Assembly: GCF_020536995.1 (NCBI RefSeq)
Contig: NC_068360.1
Location: forward strand, 1,584,292 to 1,648,291
From: Dreissena polymorpha
Lineage: Eukaryota > Mollusca > Bivalvia > Myida > Dreissenidae
Length of the DNA stretch: 64,000 nt
Direction of reading: 5' to 3'
Both the position numbers and the translations under genes were made by a program. Every line of letters begins with the position of its first letter. Position 1 is the first letter of the stretch. Below, one piece after another: positions 1 through 13,530 of this stretch. The notes beneath the pieces were generated by a model. The model did not search any database and was not told the DNA's origin. It worked only from the letters and a program-made list of their open reading frames with translations.

Positions 1-1151
1 TTTGCAGACGACACCACGCTATATATCATCGTCGACAACCCTGTTGATGCGGCTAATCACCTAAACACTGATCTTGCAAAAATTCATTCCTGGGCTGATA
101 AGTGGTTGGTAACCTTCAATCCATCCAAAACCGAATCCTTAGTTATGTCTAGAAAAATCAACCGCCCAATCCACCCCCCTCTCTTTTTCAACGACTGCCA
201 AATCACTGATGTTTCGTCTCACAAGCATCTAGGCTTAACTTTTTCTGATACATGTTCCTGGCATGACCATATTGAATCAGTCAAGAAGAAAGCATGGCAA
301 AGACTCAATGTAATGCGAACGTTCAAGTTTACGCTCGATAGAAAGTCCCTTCTATCGATTTACACAACATTTATTAGACCAATTCTTGAATACGCTGATA
401 TAGTATGGGATAACATTAATACACAAGATGAAATAGAACTTGAGAAGATTCAACAGGAAGCAGCAAGGATAATCAGCGGGGGAACACGTTTGGCATCCTT
501 GCAAAACCTATACAATGAAACTGCTCTCGAACCATTAAAAAATAGGAGAACAAAACATAAACTTACCCAATTCTATAAAATGTATAATTCACTAACACCT
601 CCATACTTGTGCACACTTATCCCCTCTAGCGTGGGAGAAAGATCTGCTTATCCACTTCGTAACTCTAACACCATTCGCAGTATCCAATGCAAATCACAAC
701 TTTTTACACGATCTTTCCTACCATCAACTATAAACTTATGGAACAATTTACCGGAATCGGTGAGAACGGCTCCTTCTCTCTCTGCATTCAAAGCAAATCT
801 TAGCAAAGATAAGAAAATAATTCCCCAGCATTTCTACGATGGGGAGCGGACATCTAATATTCTACATGCGCGTTTACGAATGCATTGTAGCAGTTTAAAT
901 GAACATTTGTACTCAAAAACATTTTACAAAGTCCATACTGTCAATGCGGTGCGATTGAAGACACATATCACTTTTTCTTCAATTGTCCCATTTATACAGA
1001 AAAAAGAGTTATCCTTTTTAACAATCTGTCTAGATTCTTACCCATTACTTTGCAACTTCTTCTTTTCGGTGTTAAAGACGGCTCATATGAAGTAAATTCA
1101 TTAATATTCAAACATGTTCAGTCTTTCATCCGAGATAGTCATAGATTCTAA
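1..1151 (+). mobile_element. Non-LTR retrotransposon (LINE), 3' part of reverse transcriptase ORF
   Basis: The window opens on the FADD motif of a reverse transcriptase palm domain (bases 1-12), so the 5' part lies outside. The frame runs through a typical LINE thumb and C-terminal region, with stretches such as DLAKIHSWADKWLVTFNPSK and IRPILEYADIVWDN. Reading frame 1 is lost near 921-930; frame 3 then continues with a Cys/His cluster (SPYCQCGAIEDTYHFFFNCP) and stops at 1149-1151. This is the usual C-terminal zinc-knuckle-like end of jockey/CR1-type elements, so one frameshift separates the two parts. No RNase H is visible. The copy is not functional as it stands. The clade assignment is by general resemblance only. 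Confidence 0.9.
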
Positions 1152-1655
1152 ACCATTTCTATCTCAGGAACAAACCATATTCTGCTAACGATGCCCCGTT
1201 CCCGCAACTGCTTCCTTTCTTACCGCAACTTCTCTTATTCTGAAACTCTACTCTTCCACTGCTATCCCTTTCCTTCTCCACTTATTAGCTCTTATGCTAT
1301 CTACATTACTCTGTTATACTTTTTGTATTATAAGTTATAGTATTTTTTACATTTCTAACCAGTATGCAATTATCTATCACTGTAATATATTGTTCGTAAT
1401 TTTGACATGTCTTTAAATAGTTGTTATACGTCAGGTTGTTTACACCATTACAGCAGCGCTTCTAACTGACAGAAGAGAGACATATAGTATAAGCCTCGAG
1501 CTTCCTTCTCAATTCTGTCCAATTGTATTTTACAGCCTTTATGTAGAGCAATACTGCAATTCTATCTGCCTAGCATATTGCTCAAATATAATATGTATGT
1601 TTGTATTGTATTGCTTATATGTACTTTCAATGAACTAAATACATATTGTTTAAAC
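1152..1655 (+). mobile_element. Probable 3' UTR of the LINE
   Basis: AT-rich non-coding sequence follows the LINE stop directly. I see no clear poly(A) or tandem tail, so the end near 1650 is a guess based on where the sequence character changes. Confidence 0.35.
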
Positions 1656-1989
1656 CAATACGGCATGGCAGTAATTATTAAGTAGCGAATCGTACTCTAT
1701 GTTATTGTATTATGATTTTCTACGATCAAAGTACGTCTGTTTGCCTCCCTGTGTGACACTTCCTGTTTCCCATAATGCATTGCAAATTGAAAATTGCTCT
1801 AGATGTTGTTAACAAAATCTTAAAAAAGATAACCCGTCTAAATTATTTGCGTACTTCCGGTTTACAAAACCGAATAAGATTAGTTTCGAATTAACTTCTT
1901 CAATGAAACTAATATTCTATAGTTAATATTATCCCTTTACATAAATACACAATTGTTTAAAAGTTGAATTTGTTCACAACATGAACGGC

Positions 1990-2137
1990 CGCGTTTCTTT
2001 CGTCGACAACTATACATGTCTGTGTGACGTCACTGCTTTCGTCGATACGTCATTAAGAAGTAAAAATTGAAACTGACATACTCTAGTGGATGTTTACATT
2101 GTTGAAATTTAATAAATTAATGGAATGCACTCGATTG
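1990..2137 (+). promoter_or_regulatory. Possible promoter and non-coding first exon
   Basis: A perfect CRE palindrome TGACGTCA sits at 2025-2032 in a locally less AT-rich patch, with a second TACGTCA-like site just after it. A consensus splice donor (G|GTAAGT) follows at 2138. The next good acceptor with a downstream start codon is at 5379, so this could be the promoter and 5' UTR exon of IAP-like gene 1. This is inference from signals only. Confidence 0.25.
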
Positions 2138-2138
2138 G

Positions 2139-5100
2139 TAAGTCATTATTCAATTAAAATATTGCGTTTGGTTACATAAACATCAATCTATATACATGTA
2201 ATATTGCTAAAGATTACCTTTGATAACATGGGAACTGTTTTCGGCACATACAAAAATTCGCCGATTTTAAATTTAAGGTCATTATTATTCAGTCAAACTA
2301 ATGGAACATAAAAGTTATCATTTTATTAAGTTTTGGAGTTATTTCTTGAGTATATTTTACGTGATTATTCTCAAGACCCTTTCTTTTGTGAAGTATTAAG
2401 TTACGTTGTGATTGTAAACAATATTGCATCTCCGACTCATACTCGATCATTTTTGTACCTTACTGTTTCAAACTGTAAAAAATCAAACTGTGCTTACATA
2501 CACATTGAAAATAGACTAATTCATATGTACATTTTATGGATTCTTTTTGATTTTCTTTTAGAAGCTGCATTGTCAAATGCTGGACTTCACACATTCCATG
2601 CAGCATTTTGCTGAGCAAAACTGACTGCGTGCTTTGTACTCAACAACGAAGCAAATCTGGACCTATAAAGCTTGACCGGGACTGAAACATTAGCAATTGT
2701 GACTCTGTAATGTTCAACGTTAGTGGACTGTAAAGAAACTGCAATTATTGTGAAGAGACTCTGTATGTCTGTAAGCAAAAAAAATATACAGCATAACAAA
2801 TATCAGGTGTGAAAACAATGTGAACAATAGTGAAATTAACAATTTGCAATCAGGCATGTCAAATGAATTGTTGATATTAAAAATGATAGTTCCCAGGCAG
2901 CTCTAGACGTTTGTTTCTGTATTTCTGTTACTAGTATTTATTCATAAAATGTATGCCTCAATTAAAAAGCACACTCTGTTTAGAGACCATTGTGTTGTCT
3001 CATTGTGTGATGATGACTTTGAGTAATACATTGTACATTAAACAATATCTACTAAGTTGTTTTTAAGTATCAGATTTCTTGTTTATTATATAAATGAATG
3101 TTAATTTTTGCTTAAATATAAATGTGCATGATGCAGTGCCTGTAGCACACTTTGCAATATTTTAATTACAAAAGAGTGTGTTGGACACTTGAACTTATAC
3201 CTATAATTAATAATCCTTGCCTAAAAATTCATTTGACACAACTGAGACCATGTTGTGTATTACCATTATTATTTTGCACATTATGCTGACACTTTGAAAA
3301 AAATGCAAATAAGCGAAAAGCAGACGTTTAGTCTTGTCAACTGTCTCTGATTACCACTGATTACTTACTTTTGAAGACCATATAAGAAGCGAAAGTGTAG
3401 GATACGGTATTCATTTTATTTGATGGCTGCTTGTTATTATTTCTTCATAGAAGGCGTACTGGATGAGTGAAGTATTTTTTTTTGGTTCTACATCTTTGAT
3501 GAAGTCAACTCATTGACATTTAGTGCCATGACTGAGCGTGTTTTTTAACTAACAAACGCGTGGTAGGAACTTACCGAATATATGCAAACTCATAACAGTG
3601 TGTCTAATACTATATGTGTTGAGTGCACAGAAACAAGGGCGAAAAGATAAGGGTATAAATGAACATACTGAATGTGTTATTTTGTTAATGAGCTTGAACA
3701 TACAAAAACTTGACTTTAATCAATTGGGATGTACATGCAGTTTAATAATCGGGTTGTTATTTTATAATCATATTCATGTGGAAACTGCCTCATTCACATG
3801 CAATACGCAGCTGCTGTCTATATGTTTAATGCCACATTCCATAATGACTGAGTATCTTTACTTTCAAAACATGAAAATGCATTAAATGAAATGAAATAAA
3901 CGAAATACTGTAATTAAATTCAGGTGAAAAATATTTGATTATATTTTATTTAAATATGGTTTTGTAAATTATTTACTGGTAAAACAATTCTTGTTGATAA
4001 CAGTAAATTCGTGATAATAAGTATGTTGTTGTTTATTTTTCGTCTCACACATAAAGTGACAGGTACACTCATATATTTAGCGTTAAGCTTATGATGTGGG
4101 TCTTCATCATAAACCTAAATTTTTGCTACTAGTATTTTCTCCTTAGCACCAACCTAGTAATGTTCAATCTGTGTATGCCATAAGCGATAGTTTTTACCAA
4201 CTGTTAATTACTGAGGATTCAGAAAAATACAATAAGTTTACCACATTTCATGACATAAGCTCTAACAGTGCGGAAGATATGCAAAGAGTATTGTGTCCAA
4301 AGCCAAAGGTGATATTTCTGGTCTGTGTAATTTTGCGCAGTGAATGAGGTCTATGCACTTCTTTCAAGATAGACTCAAACATTCCCGCAAGCATTGTTGC
4401 ATTTATATATTTATTAACATTAATTAAGTACAAAAAGTTTTTCATTTACATATGCAGGGGATACATTTACGAGGTCGATGATTTAGACATGGGACCAAAA
4501 TAATGAAGTACGGAACCTTTCTTTTTTATGCTTAAGTTAAATAAAATCGTTTTAAAAATAATCTCGCCCTAAAACATAAATGGCATCCCTGCATATGGAA
4601 ACATCAATAAAACACAGTTTCGCGAGATTTTTATTTTATTTTTTTTAAATTCTAACATTGTTTTGAAAAATGGAAACAAAAAATGAAATACATGTTTAAG
4701 AGTTTGAACACAGTACAAGGGGTTACTATACAAAAAGCATAGCTTCATAAACTTGTTTAAGATTTAAACAAATTATATTTTATTGTTTTGCTAAATTACA
4801 TATTGTTTTGTAAAGAAATTGAATGTTTTGTTGCATGATAATGTGCAGACATATATTACCCGTGTTATCTTTATCAAACATCAAATAAGCTTTTGCCCGT
4901 AAATTAGGTAGCACCTATTATCATATTAAGTGTTAAAAGCTAACGTTTGGCCATTAGGTCTATTCTATTGTCCTGCGACCATGCGCATTTAAATTCATAT
5001 TGGCAAATGCCAGATGTTTTCATCATTATGCTGAGTTATCATAAGCATCATTTCTGTGGAATACTGCAACATGTTCTAATGTGTCTTCGATATGGTGCTT

Positions 5101-5379
5101 TTGAAATAGTTCACTGACCACCGAGATTGAAACGGTACTTGCATACAGGTAAAGTAAATAACTATTTACACTATTGCTATCGAGTAAGAATAAAAGGTAT
5201 TTATCAGAGTGTAATTTTCAGCATTATATAATATAATATTGTTACAAGAATAAACATCTGGAAATGAGTATTGTACAGGTATTTAAATCACATACATTTT
5301 AAATATGTATGCCTCTGCAGGCATTAGGGATAACCACCTACCTATCCATGATTATAAGTGTCATGTTTCCTTTCTACAG
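2139..5379. other. Non-coding stretch, possible first intron
   Basis: AT-rich sequence with only short open frames on both strands (up to about 95 codons) that have no recognisable motif. It ends in a pyrimidine-rich acceptor (TTTCCTTTCTACAG). No recognisable repeat was found by eye. Confidence 0.4.
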
Positions 5380-6029
5380 GTGATCTTCATTTTAGAAGAC
5401 TGATGAGAATCAATACATCCTCACAAGGGTAGCTCATATGGCTCATACTCAGGATAAGAACAGTGAGAACACTACGGCGGATAAACACCGCTGGATTGTT
5501 GTGAAAATTTTAGCTGACCCAGCAAATGGTAAAGCTGAATATAAAAAAGACTTCCAGTTTAAAATAAATATTACATAAATTATGACATTGTTGAACACAA
5601 ATTAATAATACACGTGTTTTTTCCAGTAATGAATTTGAGTTAAACAACTTTTATTTAACCTATCATAATAGGTATTTTTTGCCAGTATTACACTTGGCAG
5701 TGAAACTATGTATAACAATGAATGCTCCATTGTCTTTGTTTGGTTCTCTTCTTCAAACTGTACACATATTTAGTGTTTACATCGTGAAATGTAATGAATC
5801 CAGATTCATTTTCGGTGTGGATATTCTGGTTAACATCGTTAATTAATGTTCAAACGTGGACACGTACGTCATGATATATTATTGGGAAAGTAAACCAGTT
5901 GTATAATTTGTCAAAATGCACAACATATAACGTTGATAGTGCTCTTTTCATTAACATTTCGGCAGAAAATTTGGCGGTAGTGCAAAGCGCTTATTATACA
6001 GTCTTATAAGATACGGTTAACGCGTTGGG

Positions 6030-6950
6030 CGTATCGAGGCAAGATTGCTCCTAAATATACTCGATATCTATCTTAAGGGGGATCCCCGAGATAGTCGATC
6101 TATCACTTTGCCTTTCTCTTATAAAGAATCGCAAACGGATACCGGGCTTATGTTTTCTTTCCATAAAGCCCTATTTCACTACGAAGACAAGCCCACGATT
6201 CGCTACGATTTATCACATTTATTGAATCGGAAAGACTCGTGACAGTGCACGATTAAGTTACGACACTGGTACGATTGAGTTACGACGAATCTTGGGGTTC
6301 GGTTGAAGTCTTGCGAATAGGGTCGCGACTTCACTACGATGTGTAAGAATCTGCTGCGACTGTACTACGAACGATGCAGATCGGTCACGACTAAGCTAGG
6401 ACCTCACCGAACGCACACATGAATTAGGCGCCAATATATATTAATATTGATCCAAATCACGAGAGTCTTAACGGGCTCGCAACTCACTCGGGGTGAGCTC
6501 GTGAGAGTCTTGATCTAAATCGCGAGAATCTTAACGGGCTCGCAACTCACTGGGGTGAACTCGTGAGAGTATTGACAAAGTCGTAGCTGATTCGTAGACA
6601 GATCACGTGATCATCGATTTCCCGATTGTGTCACGAATTACCTACGATTCCATTAAGACGCCCAAGAACGCTCTACGATGCTGTAACGAGTCAACTGAGA
6701 TTAAATTAAGTCTTGGAGGTCCTGGCCAAATTTAAAACGCGTTTAAAATTGGGCCACGATTTTTTTGGGAGCTCATGAGTTGCAAGAATCACTAACGACC
6801 GGCTCACGACTAGCTACGAATGATTTAGGACCTTCGCCGATTGAGCTACGAATGTCCCCGACCTCAAAATATTGGAAATCGGGACTCATCGTGGGGAATC
6901 GGATCGTAGTGGAATACGTCTAATACGCGTCTATCCACGACGATGACCGA
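6030..6950. repeat. CpG- and ACGA-rich block of unknown repeat
   Basis: This block has visibly higher GC than its flanks and dozens of TACGA, ACGAC and ACGAT words in both orientations. It looks like a separate sequence inserted into the AT-rich background. No open frame with recognisable protein is present. Ends are approximate, set by composition. Confidence 0.45.
6449..6573 (+). repeat. Tandem duplication of about 62 bp
   Basis: Two near-identical units lie head to tail (6449-6511 and 6512-6573). Each contains CTTAACGGGCTCGCAACTCA and a GTGAGAGT ending, and they differ at several positions. It lies inside the ACGA-rich block. Confidence 0.8.
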
Positions 6951-7431
6951 AAAATCATTTATATATTTGAAGTATTTTATTTCAATAATATGACATATTA
7001 AAACAGTCAAATAATGAGTTTCCCTTCGACTTGCATCGCCTAGCATGAATAATTTCCATTCGACTCGCATCAGTAGAGACCATATTTGCATATGTTTTAG
7101 GTAATTGTTTAAAGAAGTCACACAACAAAATTAAATACACGTACAATTGTGCATTTCTTCTCTACCGATTTAGAACATATTATACTTTAATTAAGTTTGA
7201 CTTAGCTTCTTGTAATTTGAACATTCTTACGCATTATTAGGATTTTGATAGAGTTTCAATACTCTCTGCAGCAGGGACGCCTTTGTGTGTATACGTGCCA
7301 AATTTCGTAATCCAGGCAAAATTTATAAAACATTTGACTGTTGTTTCTGTTTTAGCCCTTTCTCACCCATGTGTTATAATACCCAAGGAAAGCCAGTGGA
7401 TACTGGACATAATTGAAATACTTCCAAACGG

Positions 7432-7490
7432 AAGCAATATCATTGTTATTTACATGAGAATGCAATATCATTGTTATTTACATGAGAATA
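7432..7490 (+). repeat. Short direct tandem duplication (about 29 bp)
   Basis: The string GCAATATCATTGTTATTTAC, followed by ATGAGAAT, occurs twice in immediate succession. It is an isolated two-copy repeat. Confidence 0.75.
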
Positions 7491-10008
7491 CAGAACAATG
7501 TTCTTCTTGACTTGCCAAAGTGTAAAAAACAGCCATTCATTTTCCGGAATGTCTGCGTAATGTGTAATTTCGGTACGGAAACAAGAATCCAATATGCAAT
7601 GGCACTCTCTAAAGTCAACTAGTAGAAGTTTTATATAAGCGCAAGCAGTCCATTTATTAACCCTCCAGTTATACTACCCATTACTACACATCACATGCTA
7701 TATTTGATTGATATTCAGTAGATCAAGTTGCTGAAGCACATTTATTGCGATATTCGAACATTTTCTTATGTCTATCCCATCAAGACTTAAAGATCATTAA
7801 CACGAACTTTTTTATCTTATTCGTGATAAGTTGGTATGACATGTTTTAAATGTGTTGCATTTGGATTTACGTCTAATTTCGTAACTCAGAGATTCGTAGA
7901 TTATCTGTGACATAAACATAAAGAGTGCCTTGCTTTTTTGTTTTGTGTGTGTAAGATATCGGCTATATCCTCGGTGATGAAAATACCGTTATCAGCTTTA
8001 AGTGCTCGAAACATAGAAACACGTGTACATACAAGTTAAAAATCATTGTGCTGCTTACGTCCTTTGCCTGGACCGATGTTGCAATTACGGTTTTGTGTAA
8101 CGTTAAGATAACAAGTTATCGCGAACAACCGCGTACATTCGAATAAATATATCTAAATTCTCGACGCAATTGCGCATTGCACCAGTTTTAGTCGTAAATA
8201 TTTTATGGAGAATCAGACTATCAATTCCTTTTGTAAGTCTGCAACATAAAAATTTACCACTGAGCATGCATTTATATAAATTTTACAAATGTTTTAAAAA
8301 GTAAACTAATTTTCGATAATTGTACATCGGTAACGAAATCCAGCTTGTAACGAAATCCAATGTTGTTGCAAAAATCTGCTCATTAGCAAGTATGTCAAAA
8401 ACTTGCGCAGGACTCTTATTTCTGGAAAATTTACGTTATTTATGATCTGAATGATGAAACAAAAATATATATCTATTTGAATCGATATGTCTTTCGAATA
8501 GGTCACGAAGTATAAGTTTGGTAATATGCAGAATAATATGCTTTTATCATTTTCGGCCTCAAAGCGGACGGTTCATTGCGGCCACATTTGAATGTTGAAA
8601 TACTTCACGTTATTTCATCATCGGTTATCTTTGAGTTAAACATTTGATATTGTTCTTTTCCATTTTCATTCATCTCTAAGCTCGGTGGACTGTTACTAAA
8701 AAGAATGTTTTTAAAATAATCTTGTCAGTCATACATTAGTTTGTTATACCTGTCTTTTATTTATTTCCAGAAGAATGTTGGATTATTATGCGATAAATTA
8801 AATCATTTCTTCTTTAAATCAATACTCTTGCTTTTTTAGCCGATCACATATTTTTTAACTCTCTACGGAGTGTTAAATATGTTCACACTGTTTTGTGTAG
8901 CCTAATGCAGGCATTCCTGAAAAATATGCCATCTATAAATGATATAAACGAATAACTGAAGAAATCTTATGAAATCCGGATTTCCACATTTATTGAACAC
9001 CCCATCAGGAAGGACCAAAGCTTACCGTTTTAATGCACCATAATGCCATCCACATAACTTATGTTTGATATTGTATGTGATTGTTAAGGAGCTTCAATGG
9101 GTCAGCTAGGTGTTTATCTCAACTTGTGGCTTTTTATAAAATCAAGATCATCGTGGAGTTAGTCTATTGGAAATCTAGTCACTTTATATTTACTACATGA
9201 TAACACTATCCGTAACCCAGAGTGATTATCTTGTTACTTGGGATTCCATAATATGCGGTAATAAATGTACATTTATTCATAACCTAGACCGATTTTAGAA
9301 AAGTAAATTTGGAGGACGAATATTAAGGTACGGCATTTTAAAAACATTTTTGAGACATTTGTCGAGAACATGTTTGCTTTTTAAACATAAATGTCAAAAG
9401 AGTTAACATAACGTATATTTTCTAATTAACATGTTTATTCTTATTTAAGTAATGCACACTAAGAACTCTTATTTATTCGTATCTTTCTTATCAATTTCTT
9501 GTGTATTTTTTTATCGGTAAATACTCAAATCTTGTATTAACTTTCGATAAAAATACTTAAATAAGCAATCGTACAGTTTAAAAGTTTTTTTATCGAAATT
9601 ATTGGCGTTTACACAAATTTTCTAGCAGAAATTGCCTTTTTTCTCATTATTTTATCGTTTTAATGATTAAACACAAAATAAGAGATACATGTATTAGATT
9701 GTCACGCGCACGAACTTGATTTCTTTTCAACCATTTTGTTGCCAATTTTATTTCTTCTGTTGATAAAGGGTAACCTGGGTCGGGGCATGAAGGTCATATG
9801 TTTAGCCTTTTATGAAATTCATGTAAGACAATTTCGGCATCACACGAATTAATAGTTACGTCACCTTTTTCCGCGTACTTACTGAAATAATCATGATACA
9901 TGTATTCGTTTTATGGTATCGTATTGGAGTTCTGGGATGTAAGTTAACATTTGAATAATTTCTAAAATTCACGGGATGATTACCGTTTCATGCTATTAGG
10001 CCTGTATT

Positions 10009-10784
10009 TTTTAATAAAATGATTCTCCGATTTTTTTTCTAAAAGTGTCGGGTCGGAGAAGGGAAAAAAAGATGGGTTACCAAATATGCACTCATTTTAA
10101 AAATGTAATGGTATGAAGTTTTTTTTAACTTTTGGTACGAACCAGTCCGGAACAAAACCGAAGTTTTGTACCCATTTCGTACCCATTGAAAATAACGAAA
10201 CATCCACGTATAATATGCACAACTTCTTCTATACAACTGCATTAAAATGCACAGAATATTTTATTCTTTTAAATATGGCCTTATTTGTTCGTAAAATATT
10301 GAAGGTTTAAAGTTGATAGGCGTAAATGGGTTTCGCATTTCGGGCACCTGTTTAATGAACATCGTTCTGTTCTTATTGCTTTTATAATAATTTTTAGTCA
10401 TTTTAGTACTATCAATTTTATAAAAGTGTAAAGAAATGATTAAATATTTACTAACAAATTCAGGATTTCATTTAACGGTTGCATAATTTTTGGCAAGTTA
10501 GCAGACTTTGCTGGTGAAAGTGTTGCAGCGTTCTTGAACAAACAATGATGGCGTAGATTTTGATAAATTCTAGCACATGTAAGATGTTCACGTATTATTA
10601 AATGCGGGTAATTAAAACTGGATTTATTATGATGATTTATAACTCATATGAACTTTTTCTGGAACCCGGCACCCGTTTCGTGTTTAAAAGCAACCTTTTG
10701 GCATCCAAAAAAAATCGAGATTCAATTTTTTTTGGGTTTTGTCAAAAATTAGATTCGGCGGTTCGGAGAATCATTTTATTAAAA
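10009..10784. mobile_element. Possible short DNA transposon with 22-bp inverted ends
   Basis: A 22-bp sequence at 10009-10030 (it includes AATAAAATGATTCTCCGA) recurs as its exact reverse complement at 10763-10784, bounding about 776 bp. The interior has short AT-rich open frames without motifs. No clear target-site duplication was seen, so the element boundary is approximate. Confidence 0.45.
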
Positions 10785-10999
10785 CATTCTGACCTTTATT
10801 TGCTCGCTAACATGATTGCTGCATTTTAATTTAGTTTCCTACACGTAAACTTGTTATCCCTTTTTCAAATAATAATGTGTTCTCCTGTACGTGTATTGTA
10901 TTTAGATTATACTTGTATAAAGATCTTGAACAACAATTGTTTGAGTATATCACTTTATTTTAATTAGATTCTATTAATTATATTAATTATTTATTATCA

Positions 11000-12300
11000 G
11001 TTTTTTAATATGCTTAAACATTTCCCCTTCAAGATTTAGATTCTGCAAAACTTCTCCCAATAAAATATCAGGGTCTGACTTTGCGATAATAGCTTTTGTT
11101 TTATATTTTGTACTTCGCACGTTACATCTAATACAAAGTCGCATTTGATCGCGGATTTCCGTTTACAATAAACGATATGATTACTTTAAATTGTTGAAAC
11201 ATCGTAATGTTTGCTGAGCGCAAATGTCAGCGGCGTATGATAAGACGATATCTTACTATCTTATATTCGTCATGCAACCGCCAATTCACGATAGGAATAT
11301 TGGTAGCGTTGCATAAATCTAACATGTAATCTACAAATCGAATCGGATCAGGGTCGCACGTTTATCGTGGTATTTAGGGCTCAATATCTTGGTCAATATA
11401 ACATTTAATATTGCTTATATACCTATCATTCTCGATGTTATCTGCTGTATGTCCCGTTCGAGAGTGTATGTCTCCATTTACAAATACCTTTCCTTTGGTT
11501 TGATAAAACTTTAACATCACTTCGAATAGTTTGACAAATCTCATACGAATACAAAGAATGAACAGGGTAATTTTCAAGTGTAATATATACAACACATAGA
11601 TATACATCAGATTCAATATTAAAAATAGCTTATCTAGTTTTAGCCAAACAATGCCATCAATATCATTTTTAGTCTATGTGCAACGCAAATAGGCTTTTGT
11701 AATACCGCATTTCAAAATCACAGAGGAAACGGTCGTCCTTTTCCAAGCCTTCTCCGATTTTTGAGCTGACGAAATAGATATTTAATATAATATTTCGTAA
11801 TTTTTACAATTTTTCATGTAGAAACTTTTTTTCTAAAATTTTCTTCTTAGAACATTGCTTACATCATTTTTAGTGAATTTTCTAAAACCATTTTGACGTG
11901 AAAAAAACGTTCTTAAAAAATCAAAACAAATTTCGTTCGTAAAACAATTAAGTTATTGGCAAAAGCGAGTTATTTTTAGAAAATTACCATCTACAAGGCA
12001 AACTTAAAAGAATTTACGTCACTTCAAAACAAAAGGTAGACAATTATATTACTGCTTCATGCGAGGTAGGGGACTTTTACTGCTTGACAATAGTCTTGTT
12101 CTTCAAAAAAATATGTTTGATAGACTCATACATTTTCATTTAGACAACTAATCCTTTAACATTTACTTCAGCACAAACTTCCCTGTATCTTGCAAATAGA
12201 CTTTCAACGCCACCGGTGCTCTCGTTTACATATGTGACACCTTTACGGATAGAGTCTAATATAAATCACAATCCTACTTTGCTCTCCGGTTTAGCAATCG
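11000..12300 (-). mobile_element. Decayed LINE endonuclease (EEP-like) fragment
   Basis: On the minus strand, reading from about 11620 down, one frame gives TKGKVFVNGDIHSRTG and, two stops later in the same frame, CDPDPIRFVDYMLDLCNATN followed by IPIVNWRL. This is the pattern of the endonuclease/exonuclease/phosphatase domain of many LINE ORFs, where GDFNSRTG and a leucine-rich LLDLC...NGR block occur. A protein-like stretch further up (STGGVESLFARYREVCAEVN, near 12200) may belong to the same relic. The core 11245-11560 is the confident part; the outer limits are not. Confidence 0.5.
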
Positions 12301-13464
12301 TCTGTACAAATTAAAGAGTGTGCTGTCATAAAACGTTAGAAGTGTGTGAACATAATCGTCTTCTACAAATTATAAACTAGTCATGTCTTCATGTATAATG
12401 TTTTTATGAATACTCTTTTTTTCTACCAGTCCGCCAAACAACAAGACCTAATGCAGACTAACTTTCCCGTCAAGAACTGTTTTATCAAGGTTATGGTCAA
12501 AAGTATATATACCTTTCTAAAAATCCTTACCTAAGTAAAATATAACCGCTTTTGTAATAAATGCCAACACAAATCTGCAATATATGCTTCCTAGAAACTG
12601 AAATCTCGCTTTAACAAAACTGATGAATCGTTTACTTGAACCCCCTTCCCGTCATTGAACACTCACTTAAAGAAAAAAAAGCACCGTTTTATGAAACTGT
12701 CACCAAATGTTGGTCAAATTAACTACACATATATCGAAATTATGCATCACAACTACTGGTGCATCATTTACATTATTGCAGTGACTTTTAGTCGGTAAAT
12801 GGTAACGTATGTGGCCGAAATCATTTGGAGATTTTAGAAAAAAATGGACCACGTGTAAACAAAATCGATACCTGTATAATTGTATAACTAAAACGTCAGT
12901 TTCAAATATGCAAGTAAACAGTTTAACGAAGGCGTTTATCACCTTATTCTAGATATAATTATTTGTAAATGAAATGTTGTTCTTTATATTGAATTAAACA
13001 TGTTTCTATTGAAGATTAAGTACTTTGTATAAGATATATACTGTTTTTATTGTATTTAGTTACCAGTTATATTGGCTATTGCAAATGGTAACATTCATTT
13101 GCAGATAAGAGACTGTCTTTATTTATACTAACATACCCGATTTGTATTACACAAAAACACTAACTACGAGTAAGTATCACCGGTACAAATTATTGCAATA
13201 TTATGTCAACATGACCATTTGTCTTGATCACGAATATATTACCTTTTTGAGCCAAACAAACCCTAAGCTGAAACCTGGATGTATGCAATAACAAACGATG
13301 TGTAGAACTAATGTTTTGTGTTTAAAATAAGAAGTGTCTTATTATTTTAATTAGTAACCATTTTATGCTTACAACTTATTAAGTTATTATTATTGCCGTT
13401 CTTTTGTAAAAGGATTCATTACGTAAAACATAGACGATCTAAGTCCACCAACACACGCTCGTGG

Positions 13465-13530
13465 TCAGTTTGCAATAGCCTAAGCGGCGAAACATCGTTA
13501 CCCAAGCATCAGCCGCCAGATAGACCAAAT
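13465..13530 (+). repeat. Partial duplicate of the post-BIR segment of gene 1
   Basis: The sequence CAGTTTGCAATAGCC...GAAACATCGTTACCC...CATCAGCCGCC just upstream of the BIR exon matches the segment at about 14487-14540, downstream of the BIR. It suggests that an extra, mostly lost copy of this exon once stood here. Confidence 0.55.

Noticed and set aside
2333-4445. Several 65-95 codon frames near the window start
   Set aside because: They are AT-rich, lack motifs and start context, and have no splice support.
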